In this document: positions 1-5,183 of the stretch, in pieces | Layout of the letters: every line of letters starts with the position of its first letter | Position numbering within the stretch: the first letter of the stretch is position 1 | Origin: Verrucomicrobiota bacterium | Lineage (GTDB): Bacteria > Verrucomicrobiota > Kiritimatiellia > Kiritimatiellales > Tichowtungiaceae | Direction of reading: 5' to 3' | NCBI GenBank assembly: GCA_020853375.1 | Contig: JADYZA010000202.1 | Span: forward strand, 1 to 5,183 | Length of the DNA stretch: 5,183 bases | Program-made: the position numbers and the translations under genes | Notes under the pieces: generated by a model | What the model saw: the letters and a program-made list of their open reading frames with translations, nothing else | Databases searched by the model: none | Told to the model about the DNA's origin: nothing

Positions 1-177
1 AAAACCCTTCCTTTCGGTTCGGTGGACGATGTGCGGAGGGAAGTCTCTGAACTGATTGAGAATTGCGGCTTAGACGGCGGCCTCGTCATGTTCCCGTCCA
101 ATGTGCTTCAGCCGGATATCCCGGTCGAAAACATAATTGCATGTTATCACACAGCCAGAGACAAGAAGCTGTGTTGA
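1..177 (+). CDS. URO-D (uroporphyrinogen decarboxylase-like) family protein, C-terminal fragment
   Basis: This is the last 58 codons of a gene that begins before the window, open in frame 1 and ending at TGA 175-177. The tail carries a pattern typical of the end of URO-D-fold proteins: a GGLVMFPSN strand and loop, then LQPDIPVENI and a final helix (IIACYHTARDKK). In the family this segment closes the TIM barrel, and the P-E-N-I pattern starts the last helix. Members include true uroporphyrinogen decarboxylase (heme synthesis) and corrinoid-dependent methyltransferase relatives such as MtaA/CmuA. PVC bacteria often encode many divergent copies of unknown substrate. The catalytic N-terminal part is missing from the window, so decarboxylase and methyltransferase activity cannot be told apart. 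Family assignment is fairly sure; the specific function is not. A short inverted repeat (149-155 with 168-174) spans the last codons and may be incidental. Confidence 0.75.
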   Translation, partial: KTLPFGSVDDVRREVSELIENCGLDGGLVMFPSNVLQPDIPVENIIACYHTARDKKLC

Positions 178-213
178 TATTGTAAATAAAAATCAACATG
201 CCCGTAACGTATG

Positions 214-256
214 GCGCCCCGATTGGATTGGTTCCAACCGAGGCGCTTATTTAATT
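214..256 (+). terminator. Possible Rho-independent terminator after the URO-D-like gene
   Basis: An imperfect hairpin has arms at 214-226 and 234-246. The GCGCC/GGCGC base pairs perfectly, then come two mismatches (219/241 and 222/238), and CCAA pairs with TTGG at the top around a 7-nt loop. It is followed directly by TTATTTAATT. It lies 36 nt after the TGA at 177 and reads in the direction of the upstream gene. On the other strand no T-run follows, so it would not serve the gene at 333-1118. The interrupted stem and broken T-tract keep confidence moderate. Confidence 0.4.
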
Positions 257-293
257 GCCGACCGCCGTTGTGTTCAGCCGGTCGCATTAGAAT

Positions 294-319
294 CGGCTGA
301 CGAAAAGCGGCCTCAGCCG
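294..319. repeat. Inverted repeat just past the end of the secreted-protein gene
   Basis: Seven-base arms CGGCTGA (294-300) and TCAGCCG (313-319) enclose a 12-nt loop. The repeat lies 14 nt beyond the stop codon of the minus-strand gene, where a transcript-ending hairpin would be expected. No T-run follows on either strand, so it may be only an mRNA 3'-end stem. A second, weaker pair (CGACCG 259-264 with CGGTCG 279-284) lies further along. Both could be chance. Confidence 0.3.
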
Positions 320-332
320 TCTAAGGGATTCA

Positions 333-1118
333 TTATTGAGCAAAACAAACCGTAGGCCAGAACTTCGTAACCTGGCCCACTGTTACTGCCGAAGCAACTT
401 CCAGCTTAACATCATCCCAGAAAACACGGCAGCCTGACGCCGCGCTTTGACCGGTCATCCCCACAAAGTTAATTCCGTCGACAGAGGGATTGTCTCTGAA
501 CTTAAAGGTGTCTTTAGATCCCTTGGTCAGCGGAACCCCGTTAATGGCTGCCGACCAGGTTTTGGTTTCAGGCGAGATATTTATCACAACATTCCAGACT
601 GCATTCCATGCAAAATCGACGCCGGGTTCCTGATTGAGCCTCACCACCTCCGAGCCGCTTCTCGCATTAATCCTGTCGCCCATGATCGTCAACTGGACTG
701 CCGCCTCAATGGCAGTAAGGGATGACCTCGCTTTCATGTCATTTTTGCCAGCCTGAATGATCACATAAGCGTTGGAAAACGTCCCGTCGTTGACAAAACA
801 GGCTTTCAAACTAAGCGTCATGTCTTGCTTTTCATTTACAAATCCGTCTGTGGACCACCCCACATCCGGAGAGGCCGGACCGGTGTCATCCGTTAAAAGA
901 CTGCGGTTTTCGGCGCCTCCGAAAGGGTCGGCGGGCTGGGATTCGCTATCAACAATACGAAGGTCTGTCTTTTCAGGTTTATTAACGAAGCTCGCGTTCG
1001 GCGGCCGCCCGGTTTTATCGGAATTGAAATCAGCATTGATGAGAACAACCGCCTTTGCCTGCACCACTGAAAAAACAAGCCCGGCGACGATATATGACAG
1101 CCTTGATTTATTACTCAT
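333..1118 (-). CDS. Secreted protein with probable LamG/concanavalin-like beta-sandwich, function unknown
   Basis: A 261-residue protein with a clear Sec signal peptide: basic MSNKSR start, hydrophobic stretch at about residues 7-19, and a likely signal peptidase I site after AKA at residue 23. The mature protein opens with VLINADFNSDKTGRPP, a pattern often seen at the start of secreted concanavalin-like domains in PVC bacteria. It continues as alternating polar and hydrophobic strands (about 100-240), with WNVVINISPETKTWSAAING at about 175-194 resembling the LamG strand pair, and ends the domain with VFWDDVKLEV (232-241). Such domains commonly bind carbohydrate or serve as structural modules. 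No catalytic residues are recognisable. After the domain there is only a 20-residue tail, with no PEP-CTERM motif, transmembrane helix or sorting signal, so the protein is probably released to periplasm or medium. The ATG is supported by a strong Shine-Dalgarno 6 nt upstream. The gene is monocistronic and divergent from the epimerase operon. Coding status and secretion are secure; the fold is inferred. Confidence 0.8.
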   Translation of the reverse strand: MSNKSRLSYIVAGLVFSVVQAKAVVLINADFNSDKTGRPPNASFVNKPEKTDLRIVDSESQPADPFGGAENRSLLTDDTGPASPDVGWSTDGFVNEKQDMTLSLKACFVNDGTFSNAYVIIQAGKNDMKARSSLTAIEAAVQLTIMGDRINARSGSEVVRLNQEPGVDFAWNAVWNVVINISPETKTWSAAINGVPLTKGSKDTFKFRDNPSVDGINFVGMTGQSAASGCRVFWDDVKLEVASAVTVGQVTKFWPTVCFAQ

Positions 1119-1124
1119 GTCTTT

Positions 1125-1131
1125 CTCTCCT
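1125..1131 (-). promoter_or_regulatory. Ribosome binding site of the secreted-protein gene
   Basis: On the minus strand AGGAGAG lies 6 nt before the ATG at 1118. It is a near-perfect Shine-Dalgarno at standard spacing. It fixes the start used here and shows that this organism uses Shine-Dalgarno initiation for at least some genes. Confidence 0.8.
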
Positions 1132-1155
1132 GTTTTTTTAATACATATTTCTGAA

Positions 1156-1406
1156 TTTACTCGATTAATTTAAGTCTATTGACATTCTCTGGCAAGGTTT
1201 ATCTGAAACCTAATCTTTTAAAATGCATTTTCCCCGGCTCCATGCGGCCCCAAGCATTCGCCATGGAACAGAAGATTCCTGCTGAGCGAGAGGTTGGAGT
1301 CGAAATAACTGGCACCACGCACCCGCCATAGTCACAAAAAAATTTCCAGACAAAAGGTGTTGATTTCATTGGAGTTATGCAGCCTGAACGGGTCGTTTAC
1401 TCGATT
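1156..1406 (+). repeat. 11-bp direct repeat TTTACTCGATT, two copies
   Basis: Copies lie at 1156-1166 and 1396-1406, each followed by AATT (directly in the first copy, after one C in the second). The first abuts the -10 box of the minus-strand promoter and would cover its start site. The second sits just upstream of the candidate -10 box (1411-1416) of the plus-strand operon. The placement suits a shared operator for the two divergent units, but chance in AT-rich DNA is possible. Confidence 0.45.
1167..1195 (-). promoter_or_regulatory. Sigma70-type promoter for the secreted-protein gene
   Basis: Reading the minus strand, a -35 box TTGCCA (1195-1190, 5 of 6 to consensus) and a -10 box TAAATT (1172-1167, 4 of 6) are separated by exactly 17 nt. 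Transcription would begin near 1160, giving a leader of about 40 nt that contains the ribosome binding site. Right after the -10 box lies one copy of the 11-bp repeat described separately. Confidence 0.5.
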
Positions 1407-1458
1407 CAATTATTATATTTCTGGACTTCCCGCCGGAAGATATACTTAATTCGTCTCT

Positions 1459-2610
1459 ATGACTTTACTCACGGATAAAAACGCAGATTGGTACAGACAA
1501 TATCTGCTGAAAGACATCGTTCCTTTCTGGATGAAGCATACCGTTGATCTTGCTTATGGCGGCATCAGCAATGTGGTCGATGACGATGGGCATCCGATTA
1601 ATCATGACAAGTATCTGTGGTCGCAAGGGCGTGCATTATGGACTTTCGCAGCCCTTTACAACCGCATTGATAAAAAACCCGAATGGCTGGAGTTTGCAAA
1701 CCACATTTTCCATTATCTATCCAATCATGGCCGGGATGAACAAGGTCGCTGGATGTATCGCCTGGATAAGGATCATCAGGTGCTTGACCGCGACATCAGC
1801 ATCTATGTCGATGGATTTGTGATGATGGGACTCGCCGAGTACTATGAAGCGACCGGGGACGGAAAGGCATTGCAGCTTGCGCTCGAAACCTATGAGAATG
1901 TCATCGCTCGTCTGCGAATACCCGACGGGTACGGTACGGCACCTTATTCAATCCCGCCCGGTATGAAAGTTTTAGGCATCCGCATGTTGTTTTCGTATGC
2001 TTTTTTCAATCTCGGAAAAACAGCCGCCCGTCCGGATATTTGTGCCGAGGGAGTTGCTCTGGCGCACGAGATTCTGGATGACTTCTACATTCCCGGCAAG
2101 GGTGCCGTGCTGGAGTATGTTTCGTTAAAGGGTGATTTTGTGGACAATCCATGGGGCCGCATTTGTATTCCGGGCCATGTGATCGAGGCTCTTTGGTTTG
2201 CGATTTCTATTTTTGAACAGACCGGCGACGCTGAACGGATTAATACATGCTGTCATCTAATCAAACGTCACCTTGACCTGGCCTGGGACAATGAGCAGGA
2301 CGGATTGAAACTGGCTCTGGACATCGATGGTAAAGAACCCTGCATATGGAATCAGGCAGAGTGTAAAGCCTGGTGGGTACATTGCGAAGCACTGGTGGCG
2401 ACCGCTTATGCTCACAGACATACAGGAGAAGATTGGTGTCTGACATGGCACAATCGGGTTCATGACTACGCATGGTCGCATTACCCGGTTCCAGGCGGCG
2501 AATGGCGGCAATGGCTTGACCGTCAGGGTCTCCCGATGTCCAGCGCCGCACTGCCGGTCAAAGACCCGTTCCATCTTCCGCGTGCGCTGATCATGCTGGC
2601 AAATCTCTAA
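1459..2610 (+). CDS. N-acylglucosamine 2-epimerase (AGE/RnBP family)
   Basis: A 383-residue cytoplasmic enzyme of the (alpha/alpha)6-barrel AGE family, close to the usual length of about 390-400. Characterised members interconvert N-acetylglucosamine and N-acetylmannosamine; relatives act on mannose, cellobiose or sulfoquinovose-derived sugars. Motifs appear in the expected order: YGGISN near residue 33, KYLWSQGRALWTF (51-63), NPWGRICIPGHVIEALWF (230-247), KAWWVHCEAL (303-312) and DPFHLPRAL (369-377). The residues R58, H240, E310 and H372 correspond to the catalytic Arg, His, Glu and His described for cyanobacterial AGE, so the enzyme looks active. The WxxGR and PGHxIE forms favour an AGE-type enzyme over cellobiose epimerase, but the substrate is inferred. 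An in-frame stop at 1447-1449 rules out an earlier start, and the next ATG (residue 25) would cut into the conserved N-terminus. No Shine-Dalgarno is visible at proper spacing. It is the first gene of a probable operon with the acyltransferase, which starts 63 nt downstream. Confidence 0.9.
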   Translation: MTLLTDKNADWYRQYLLKDIVPFWMKHTVDLAYGGISNVVDDDGHPINHDKYLWSQGRALWTFAALYNRIDKKPEWLEFANHIFHYLSNHGRDEQGRWMYRLDKDHQVLDRDISIYVDGFVMMGLAEYYEATGDGKALQLALETYENVIARLRIPDGYGTAPYSIPPGMKVLGIRMLFSYAFFNLGKTAARPDICAEGVALAHEILDDFYIPGKGAVLEYVSLKGDFVDNPWGRICIPGHVIEALWFAISIFEQTGDAERINTCCHLIKRHLDLAWDNEQDGLKLALDIDGKEPCIWNQAECKAWWVHCEALVATAYAHRHTGEDWCLTWHNRVHDYAWSHYPVPGGEWRQWLDRQGLPMSSAALPVKDPFHLPRALIMLANL

Positions 2611-2658
2611 ACAAGCGCATACGTGCGTCGAACAAATTTACACCAACCCATAAGGAAT

Positions 2659-2666
2659 AAGGAAAG
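2659..2666 (+). promoter_or_regulatory. Ribosome binding site that decides the acyltransferase start
   Basis: AAGGAAAG ends 7 nt before the ATG at 2674; a second purine block, AAGGA, lies at 2652-2656. This supports the ATG over the in-frame GTG at 2623, which has no such site and would add a 17-residue basic extension unlike the family. Confidence 0.7.
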
Positions 2667-2673
2667 AATCAGA

Positions 2674-3300
2674 ATGAGCAAGCACCCCGTAAGCAAAGAC
2701 TTCGCCAATCAGGTTAAACCCCGGTTTCCAGTCAATTTTTTCTGCTGGCTGAAGAAAACATTTATCACCTCCCCCTTCCAGACTTTTTCAGAGTTCTATG
2801 TGCGGGCAGCCAGATACACCCCGTTCAACAGCAAAGCGAAGGCGGTGCTTCTTCGTATGCGCGGAATGAAGATTGGAAAAATGCCGGTCATCTACGATTG
2901 CGTATGGGTTGGACTGCCGTCCAACGTCAAGGTGGGAGATTATGTGAATCTCTCGCGCGACGTTCTTCTCGCCCCGGGCGCACAAAAACATGAGTCCATC
3001 GAAATCGGGAATGAAGTCATGATCGGTTATGGCGCCAAACTGCTTGGAAGTGATCATCAGATTCCAGAAGACCTGAATGAATCGATCCGCTGGTCCGGAC
3101 ATACCGCCGCAGGCGGAATTGTCGTGGAGGACAATGTCTGGATTTGCGCCAACGTTGTAATCACCGCCGGGTGCCGGATTGGAACAGGATCGGTCGTAGC
3201 GGCTGGTGCCGTGGTGACTAAAAACGTTGAACCTTATACCATTGTCGGCGGAATTCCCGCCAAGCTGATTCGCAGAAGAACCGGAAAGCAGAGTCACTAA
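2674..3300 (+). CDS. Hexapeptide-repeat O-acyltransferase (maltose O-acetyltransferase-like)
   Basis: A 208-residue left-handed beta-helix acyltransferase, probably moving an acetyl group from acetyl-CoA onto a sugar hydroxyl in the cytoplasm. After an N-terminal helical part (1-60) comes LLRMRGMKIGK (59-69), the usual lead-in to the helix. Hexapeptide turns follow: VKVGDYVNLSRDVLLAPGA (85-103), IEIGNEVMIGYGAKLL (109-124), then IVVEDNVWICANVVITAG (149-166) and CRIGTGSVVAAGAVVTKNV (167-185). The C-terminal YTIVGGIPAKLIRRR cap is a hallmark of the MAT/WbbJ/NodL group. H128 in GSDHQI sits where the catalytic histidine of this group lies. There is no membrane segment. The acceptor cannot be predicted; polysaccharide or nodulation-type acetylation and free-sugar acetylation are all possible. 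It lies 63 nt after the epimerase and 2 nt before the oxidoreductase, so all three are probably co-transcribed. Confidence 0.87.
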   Translation: MSKHPVSKDFANQVKPRFPVNFFCWLKKTFITSPFQTFSEFYVRAARYTPFNSKAKAVLLRMRGMKIGKMPVIYDCVWVGLPSNVKVGDYVNLSRDVLLAPGAQKHESIEIGNEVMIGYGAKLLGSDHQIPEDLNESIRWSGHTAAGGIVVEDNVWICANVVITAGCRIGTGSVVAAGAVVTKNVEPYTIVGGIPAKLIRRRTGKQSH

Positions 3301-3302
3301 GT

Positions 3303-4493
3303 ATGAAAAAAGAAGATAGCGTGAAAGAAACAAAACCACTCAATTTTGCAGTCATCGGCTGCGGCATGCTGGCCCGCAGCCAGCACATTCCCAATATTGC
3401 TAAATCGGAAAAAACGGCGCTGCACACCTGCTGCGATCTGTCTGATGAAGCTCTGGCGGAATGCCGTGACAAGCACGGCGCACTTCACATCAGCAAAGAT
3501 TACAAATCGGTGATCCATGATCCCGAAGTGGATGCCATCTGTATTGCGACGACGGAGAAAATGCGCCTGCCGCTGATCCGCGAAGCCGCGCTGGCCGGTA
3601 AGCCGGTCTACTGTGAAAAACCGCTGGCGCGCACGCTGGAAGAAATGTTTGAAATCCAGTCGATTGTGAACGAAGCAAAGATCCCCTTCTGTGTGGGTCA
3701 CAACCGGCGCAGCAGCCCGGCGATGCTCGATGCACACCGTATCTTCCGCAGCCACATGGAAAATCCGAAGCCCTGTGCGTGGCGCTTTGATCGCGAAGGC
3801 GATGAACGGCCTCCGCGCGCAGATGACGGAACGGCGGCGATGTCCGTTCGCATCAATGACGACTGGTACAGCTGGAAGTCGTGGGTGTTTGATAAAGAAC
3901 AGGCTCCGCACGGTCCGATGCTGTTCGAGATGACGCATTTCACCGACCTGTGCAACTGGTTCCTCGACTCAGAGCCTGTTGAGGTCATGGCGATGGAACA
4001 GGGCATGCTTAACCACGGCATTCTGGTTCGCTACAAAAACGGGGAAATCGCGACACTGCTGATGTGCGCCAACGGTACGTTCGGCTATCCGAAAGAACTC
4101 TACGAGATGTTCGGCAACGGCGGCGCCGTGGTGGTAGATCATATGCTGGAAGTCCGCACGGTCGGCATTGAAGGCGCACCGGCGCGGAAAATCTATCCGA
4201 TGCTGAATGACCTTCATCCGCAGATTGGTACCGAAGGCGGCCTGTTCGGCTGGCTGGCGAAAAAAGCGGCGGCCTGTCAGGAAACGGTTGAAACCGCCGA
4301 TCAGATGAAGCAGTTCACGGCCGAGCCGAACAAAGGCCATGCGCATGCGATTGACCGTTTCGTCGATGAAATCCAAGGTAACGGCCCGGTTGTTTGCAGT
4401 GTGGATGATGCTGTGCGTGCGACCCTCGTTGCGTTTGCGGCCATCCGTTCAGCGAAAGAAGGCCGTGCGGTGAAATTAGCGGAACTCCGCTAG
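3303..4493 (+). CDS. Gfo/Idh/MocA family NAD(P)-dependent oxidoreductase
   Basis: A 396-residue cytoplasmic dehydrogenase of the glucose-fructose oxidoreductase/inositol dehydrogenase family. The Rossmann domain opens with FAVIGCGMLARSQHIP (15-30), whose G19-x-G21 binds dinucleotide. It carries the family signature CEKPLA (104-109), with K106 the expected catalytic lysine. VGHNRRSSPAM (131-141) matches the substrate-side loop of inositol-dehydrogenase-like members. The C-terminal domain has HGPMLFEMTHFTDLCNWFL (203-221), with H212 and D215 in the positions of the catalytic His/Asp pair. Substrates in this family are sugars, sugar acids or cyclitols; none can be assigned here. The gene starts 2 nt after the acyltransferase stop, indicating translational coupling. 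The ATG lacks a well-spaced ribosome binding site; a GTG at 3321 preceded by AGAAG (3311-3315) would give a 390-residue protein and is a reasonable alternative. Base composition is visibly GC-richer than in the two preceding genes. A strong terminator follows. Confidence 0.9.
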   Translation: MKKEDSVKETKPLNFAVIGCGMLARSQHIPNIAKSEKTALHTCCDLSDEALAECRDKHGALHISKDYKSVIHDPEVDAICIATTEKMRLPLIREAALAGKPVYCEKPLARTLEEMFEIQSIVNEAKIPFCVGHNRRSSPAMLDAHRIFRSHMENPKPCAWRFDREGDERPPRADDGTAAMSVRINDDWYSWKSWVFDKEQAPHGPMLFEMTHFTDLCNWFLDSEPVEVMAMEQGMLNHGILVRYKNGEIATLLMCANGTFGYPKELYEMFGNGGAVVVDHMLEVRTVGIEGAPARKIYPMLNDLHPQIGTEGGLFGWLAKKAAACQETVETADQMKQFTAEPNKGHAHAIDRFVDEIQGNGPVVCSVDDAVRATLVAFAAIRSAKEGRAVKLAELR

Positions 4494-4513
4494 AACGCTT
4501 ACCGGTTTACGCG

Positions 4514-4547
4514 ATCAGGAACAGCACCGCTGTTCCTGATTTTTATT
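4514..4547 (+). terminator. Rho-independent terminator of the epimerase-acyltransferase-oxidoreductase operon
   Basis: A perfect 11-bp stem, ATCAGGAACAG (4514-4524) with CTGTTCCTGAT (4530-4540), can be extended to 12 bp by C4525-G4529 around a tiny loop. TTTTATT follows. It begins 20 nt past the oxidoreductase stop. The T-tract contains the stop codon of the convergent enolase-superfamily gene (4543-4545). No T-run follows the stem on the minus strand, so it mainly serves the plus strand. Confidence 0.9.
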
Positions 4548-5183
4548 CAAAAAGCTGCTGATAGTGCGGGCTCATCTCAAAGATGCCGCCGCTGCATTCA
4601 TAGAAGTCATCGTCTGGACGGAACAGCCCTCCGCGCACATTGGTCCAGGCAGCGCCCTGACGCGGATGATAACTCTTCATGAGGTCCCAGTTTTTGTAGT
4701 TTTGGTGGCCGTTGCTTTCCAGTACTCCGACCTTCATGCCCGGCAGCGGCGCCAGCCGCGCGGCCACGTTTTTATTCCAATCCACCAAAACCGGATTTAC
4801 TGTCAGGTCCGCGCAGAAACAGGGCACGTTCCGTTCGTGCGCCAGTTGAGCGATTCTCAGGCTCATGCTCATGGTTTTTGCGATGGGTTTGAGTGCAATG
4901 GCCCCATACCCCATTTCAATGCGCTCCAGTGCGTCCTGATCGGAATGGGCGCTCTCATCGGCGGCCAGCCGGACGGGCAGGTCGCTGACGTCTTCACGGA
5001 ATTCTTCCGGGAAGGGTTCCTCCACGATCAGGATACGTTCAAGTGCGCCGATGGAGTCCGCATGATCCAGAAGCCGGTTGAGCCGGTCTTTGCTGTCGTA
5101 CCGTCCGTTGGCGTCGAGATAGTACGGAATGCGTCCGCTGTCGGTGTAAAGCGTTTCCCGGTTTTTTAATGCCTCATGGATTT
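4543..5183 (-). CDS. Enolase-superfamily enzyme (muconate lactonizing/mandelate racemase type), C-terminal part
   Basis: The frame is open on the minus strand from the window edge to TAA (4545-4543), giving 212 residues; the N-terminal part lies outside. The barrel metal ligands are recognisable in order (numbering from the first full codon at 5181): D23 in YLDANGRYD, E54 in IVEEPFP and D75 in LAADES. They are followed by K98 in ALKPIAKT, the position of the second catalytic base in the muconate-lactonizing and dipeptide-epimerase subgroup. Enzymes of this fold abstract a proton alpha to a carboxylate using Mg2+, and act as racemases, epimerases, cycloisomerases or acid-sugar dehydratases. 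The usual Gly-Gly after the catalytic lysine is absent; KTMSMSLR stands there instead, followed by an atypical C-terminus rich in aromatic and Asn residues (NYKNWD). An internal GTG at 5025 lies within the conserved VEEP strand, so it is not the true start. The substrate is unknown. The gene is convergent with the oxidoreductase, 49 nt between stops, and similarly GC-rich. Confidence 0.85.
   Translation of the reverse strand, partial: IHEALKNRETLYTDSGRIPYYLDANGRYDSKDRLNRLLDHADSIGALERILIVEEPFPEEFREDVSDLPVRLAADESAHSDQDALERIEMGYGAIALKPIAKTMSMSLRIAQLAHERNVPCFCADLTVNPVLVDWNKNVAARLAPLPGMKVGVLESNGHQNYKNWDLMKSYHPRQGAAWTNVRGGLFRPDDDFYECSGGIFEMSPHYQQLFE

Larger units (their letters stand above)
1119..1458. 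other. AT-rich divergent intergenic region, 340 bp
   Basis: This region separates the minus-strand secreted-protein gene from the plus-strand epimerase operon, so it should hold both promoters. The minus-strand promoter and ribosome binding site are at its left end. For the plus strand the best -10 candidates are TATTAT (1411-1416) and TATATT (1414-1419), without a convincing -35 box. A weak hairpin may form between CCATGCG (1240-1246) and CGCCATGG (1259-1266). The middle (about 1200-1390) has no open frame of useful length and no RNA gene that I recognise. A short plus-strand stretch around 1332-1380 could be a coding remnant; see findings. Confidence 0.7.

Noticed and set aside
146..178. 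Inverted repeat across the stop codon of the URO-D-like gene as a terminator.
   Set aside because: It lies mostly in the coding sequence, has a 12-nt loop and no T-run; the hairpin at 214-256 is a better candidate.
1179..1207. Perfect TTGACA on the plus strand at 1179-1184 as a promoter for the epimerase operon.
   Set aside because: No acceptable -10 box lies 15-18 nt downstream (TATCTG at best), and it is about 275 nt from the start codon.
1119..1458. Search for a tRNA, riboswitch or small RNA in the divergent gap.
   Set aside because: Only one weak bulged hairpin was found, with no recognisable conserved RNA core.
2623..2673. GTG at 2623 as the acyltransferase start.
   Set aside because: No ribosome binding site precedes it, whereas the ATG at 2674 has a well-spaced AAGGAAAG and gives a family-like N-terminus.
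3297..3938. Minus-strand open frame of 213 codons inside the oxidoreductase gene.
   Set aside because: Its composition (Arg, His and Phe rich) is typical of antisense frames, and the plus strand encodes a clear Gfo/Idh/MocA protein.
2674..4493. Acyltransferase plus dehydrogenase as a WlbA/WlbB-type diacetamido-uronic acid pathway.
   Set aside because: The acyltransferase is maltose-acetyltransferase-like rather than WlbB/PglD-like, and the required aminotransferase and nucleotide-sugar 2-epimerase are absent.
4564..5169. Long plus-strand open frame (201 codons) opposite the enolase-superfamily gene.
   Set aside because: The minus frame has recognisable metal-binding motifs; the plus frame has no family resemblance and is the antisense shadow of a GC-rich gene.

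Overview
The window most resembles a chromosomal segment of a PVC-group bacterium, possibly Kiritimatiellota, Lentisphaerota or Verrucomicrobiota. This is an inference from gene content: a uroporphyrinogen-decarboxylase-like protein, a secreted concanavalin-like protein, a Gfo/Idh/MocA oxidoreductase and an enolase-superfamily enzyme side by side. There is no rRNA, tRNA or other taxonomic marker here. I see no insertion sequence, CRISPR array, tRNA, phage gene or origin.

Layout from left to right. Positions 1-177 (+) hold the last 58 codons of a URO-D-family protein, followed by an imperfect terminator-like hairpin at 214-256. Positions 333-1118 (-) encode a secreted 261-residue protein with a signal peptide and a probable LamG/concanavalin-like beta-sandwich; its ribosome binding site and a good sigma70-type promoter are visible. 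A 340-bp AT-rich divergent intergenic region (1119-1458) carries an 11-bp direct repeat, one copy next to each divergent promoter region. Then comes a probable three-gene (+) operon: an N-acylglucosamine 2-epimerase (1459-2610), a hexapeptide-repeat O-acyltransferase (2674-3300) and a Gfo/Idh/MocA NAD(P)-dependent oxidoreductase (3303-4493). It ends at a strong Rho-independent terminator (4514-4547). Convergent to it, on the - strand, is the C-terminal 212 residues of an enolase-superfamily (muconate-lactonizing/mandelate-racemase type) enzyme, cut by the window edge.

The three-gene operon reads as a carbohydrate-modification or carbohydrate-catabolism unit: a sugar 2-epimerase, an acetyl/acyl transferase and a sugar dehydrogenase. 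The substrate cannot be determined from sequence. The enolase-superfamily enzyme and the URO-D-like protein may belong to related small-molecule pathways, but they are separate transcription units. The oxidoreductase and enolase genes look clearly more GC-rich than the genes to their left, so the window may be a junction of segments of different origin. The most useful leads are the operon combination, the unusual tail of the secreted protein, the duplicated 11-mer and the enolase active-site variant. No clearly new system is demonstrated.
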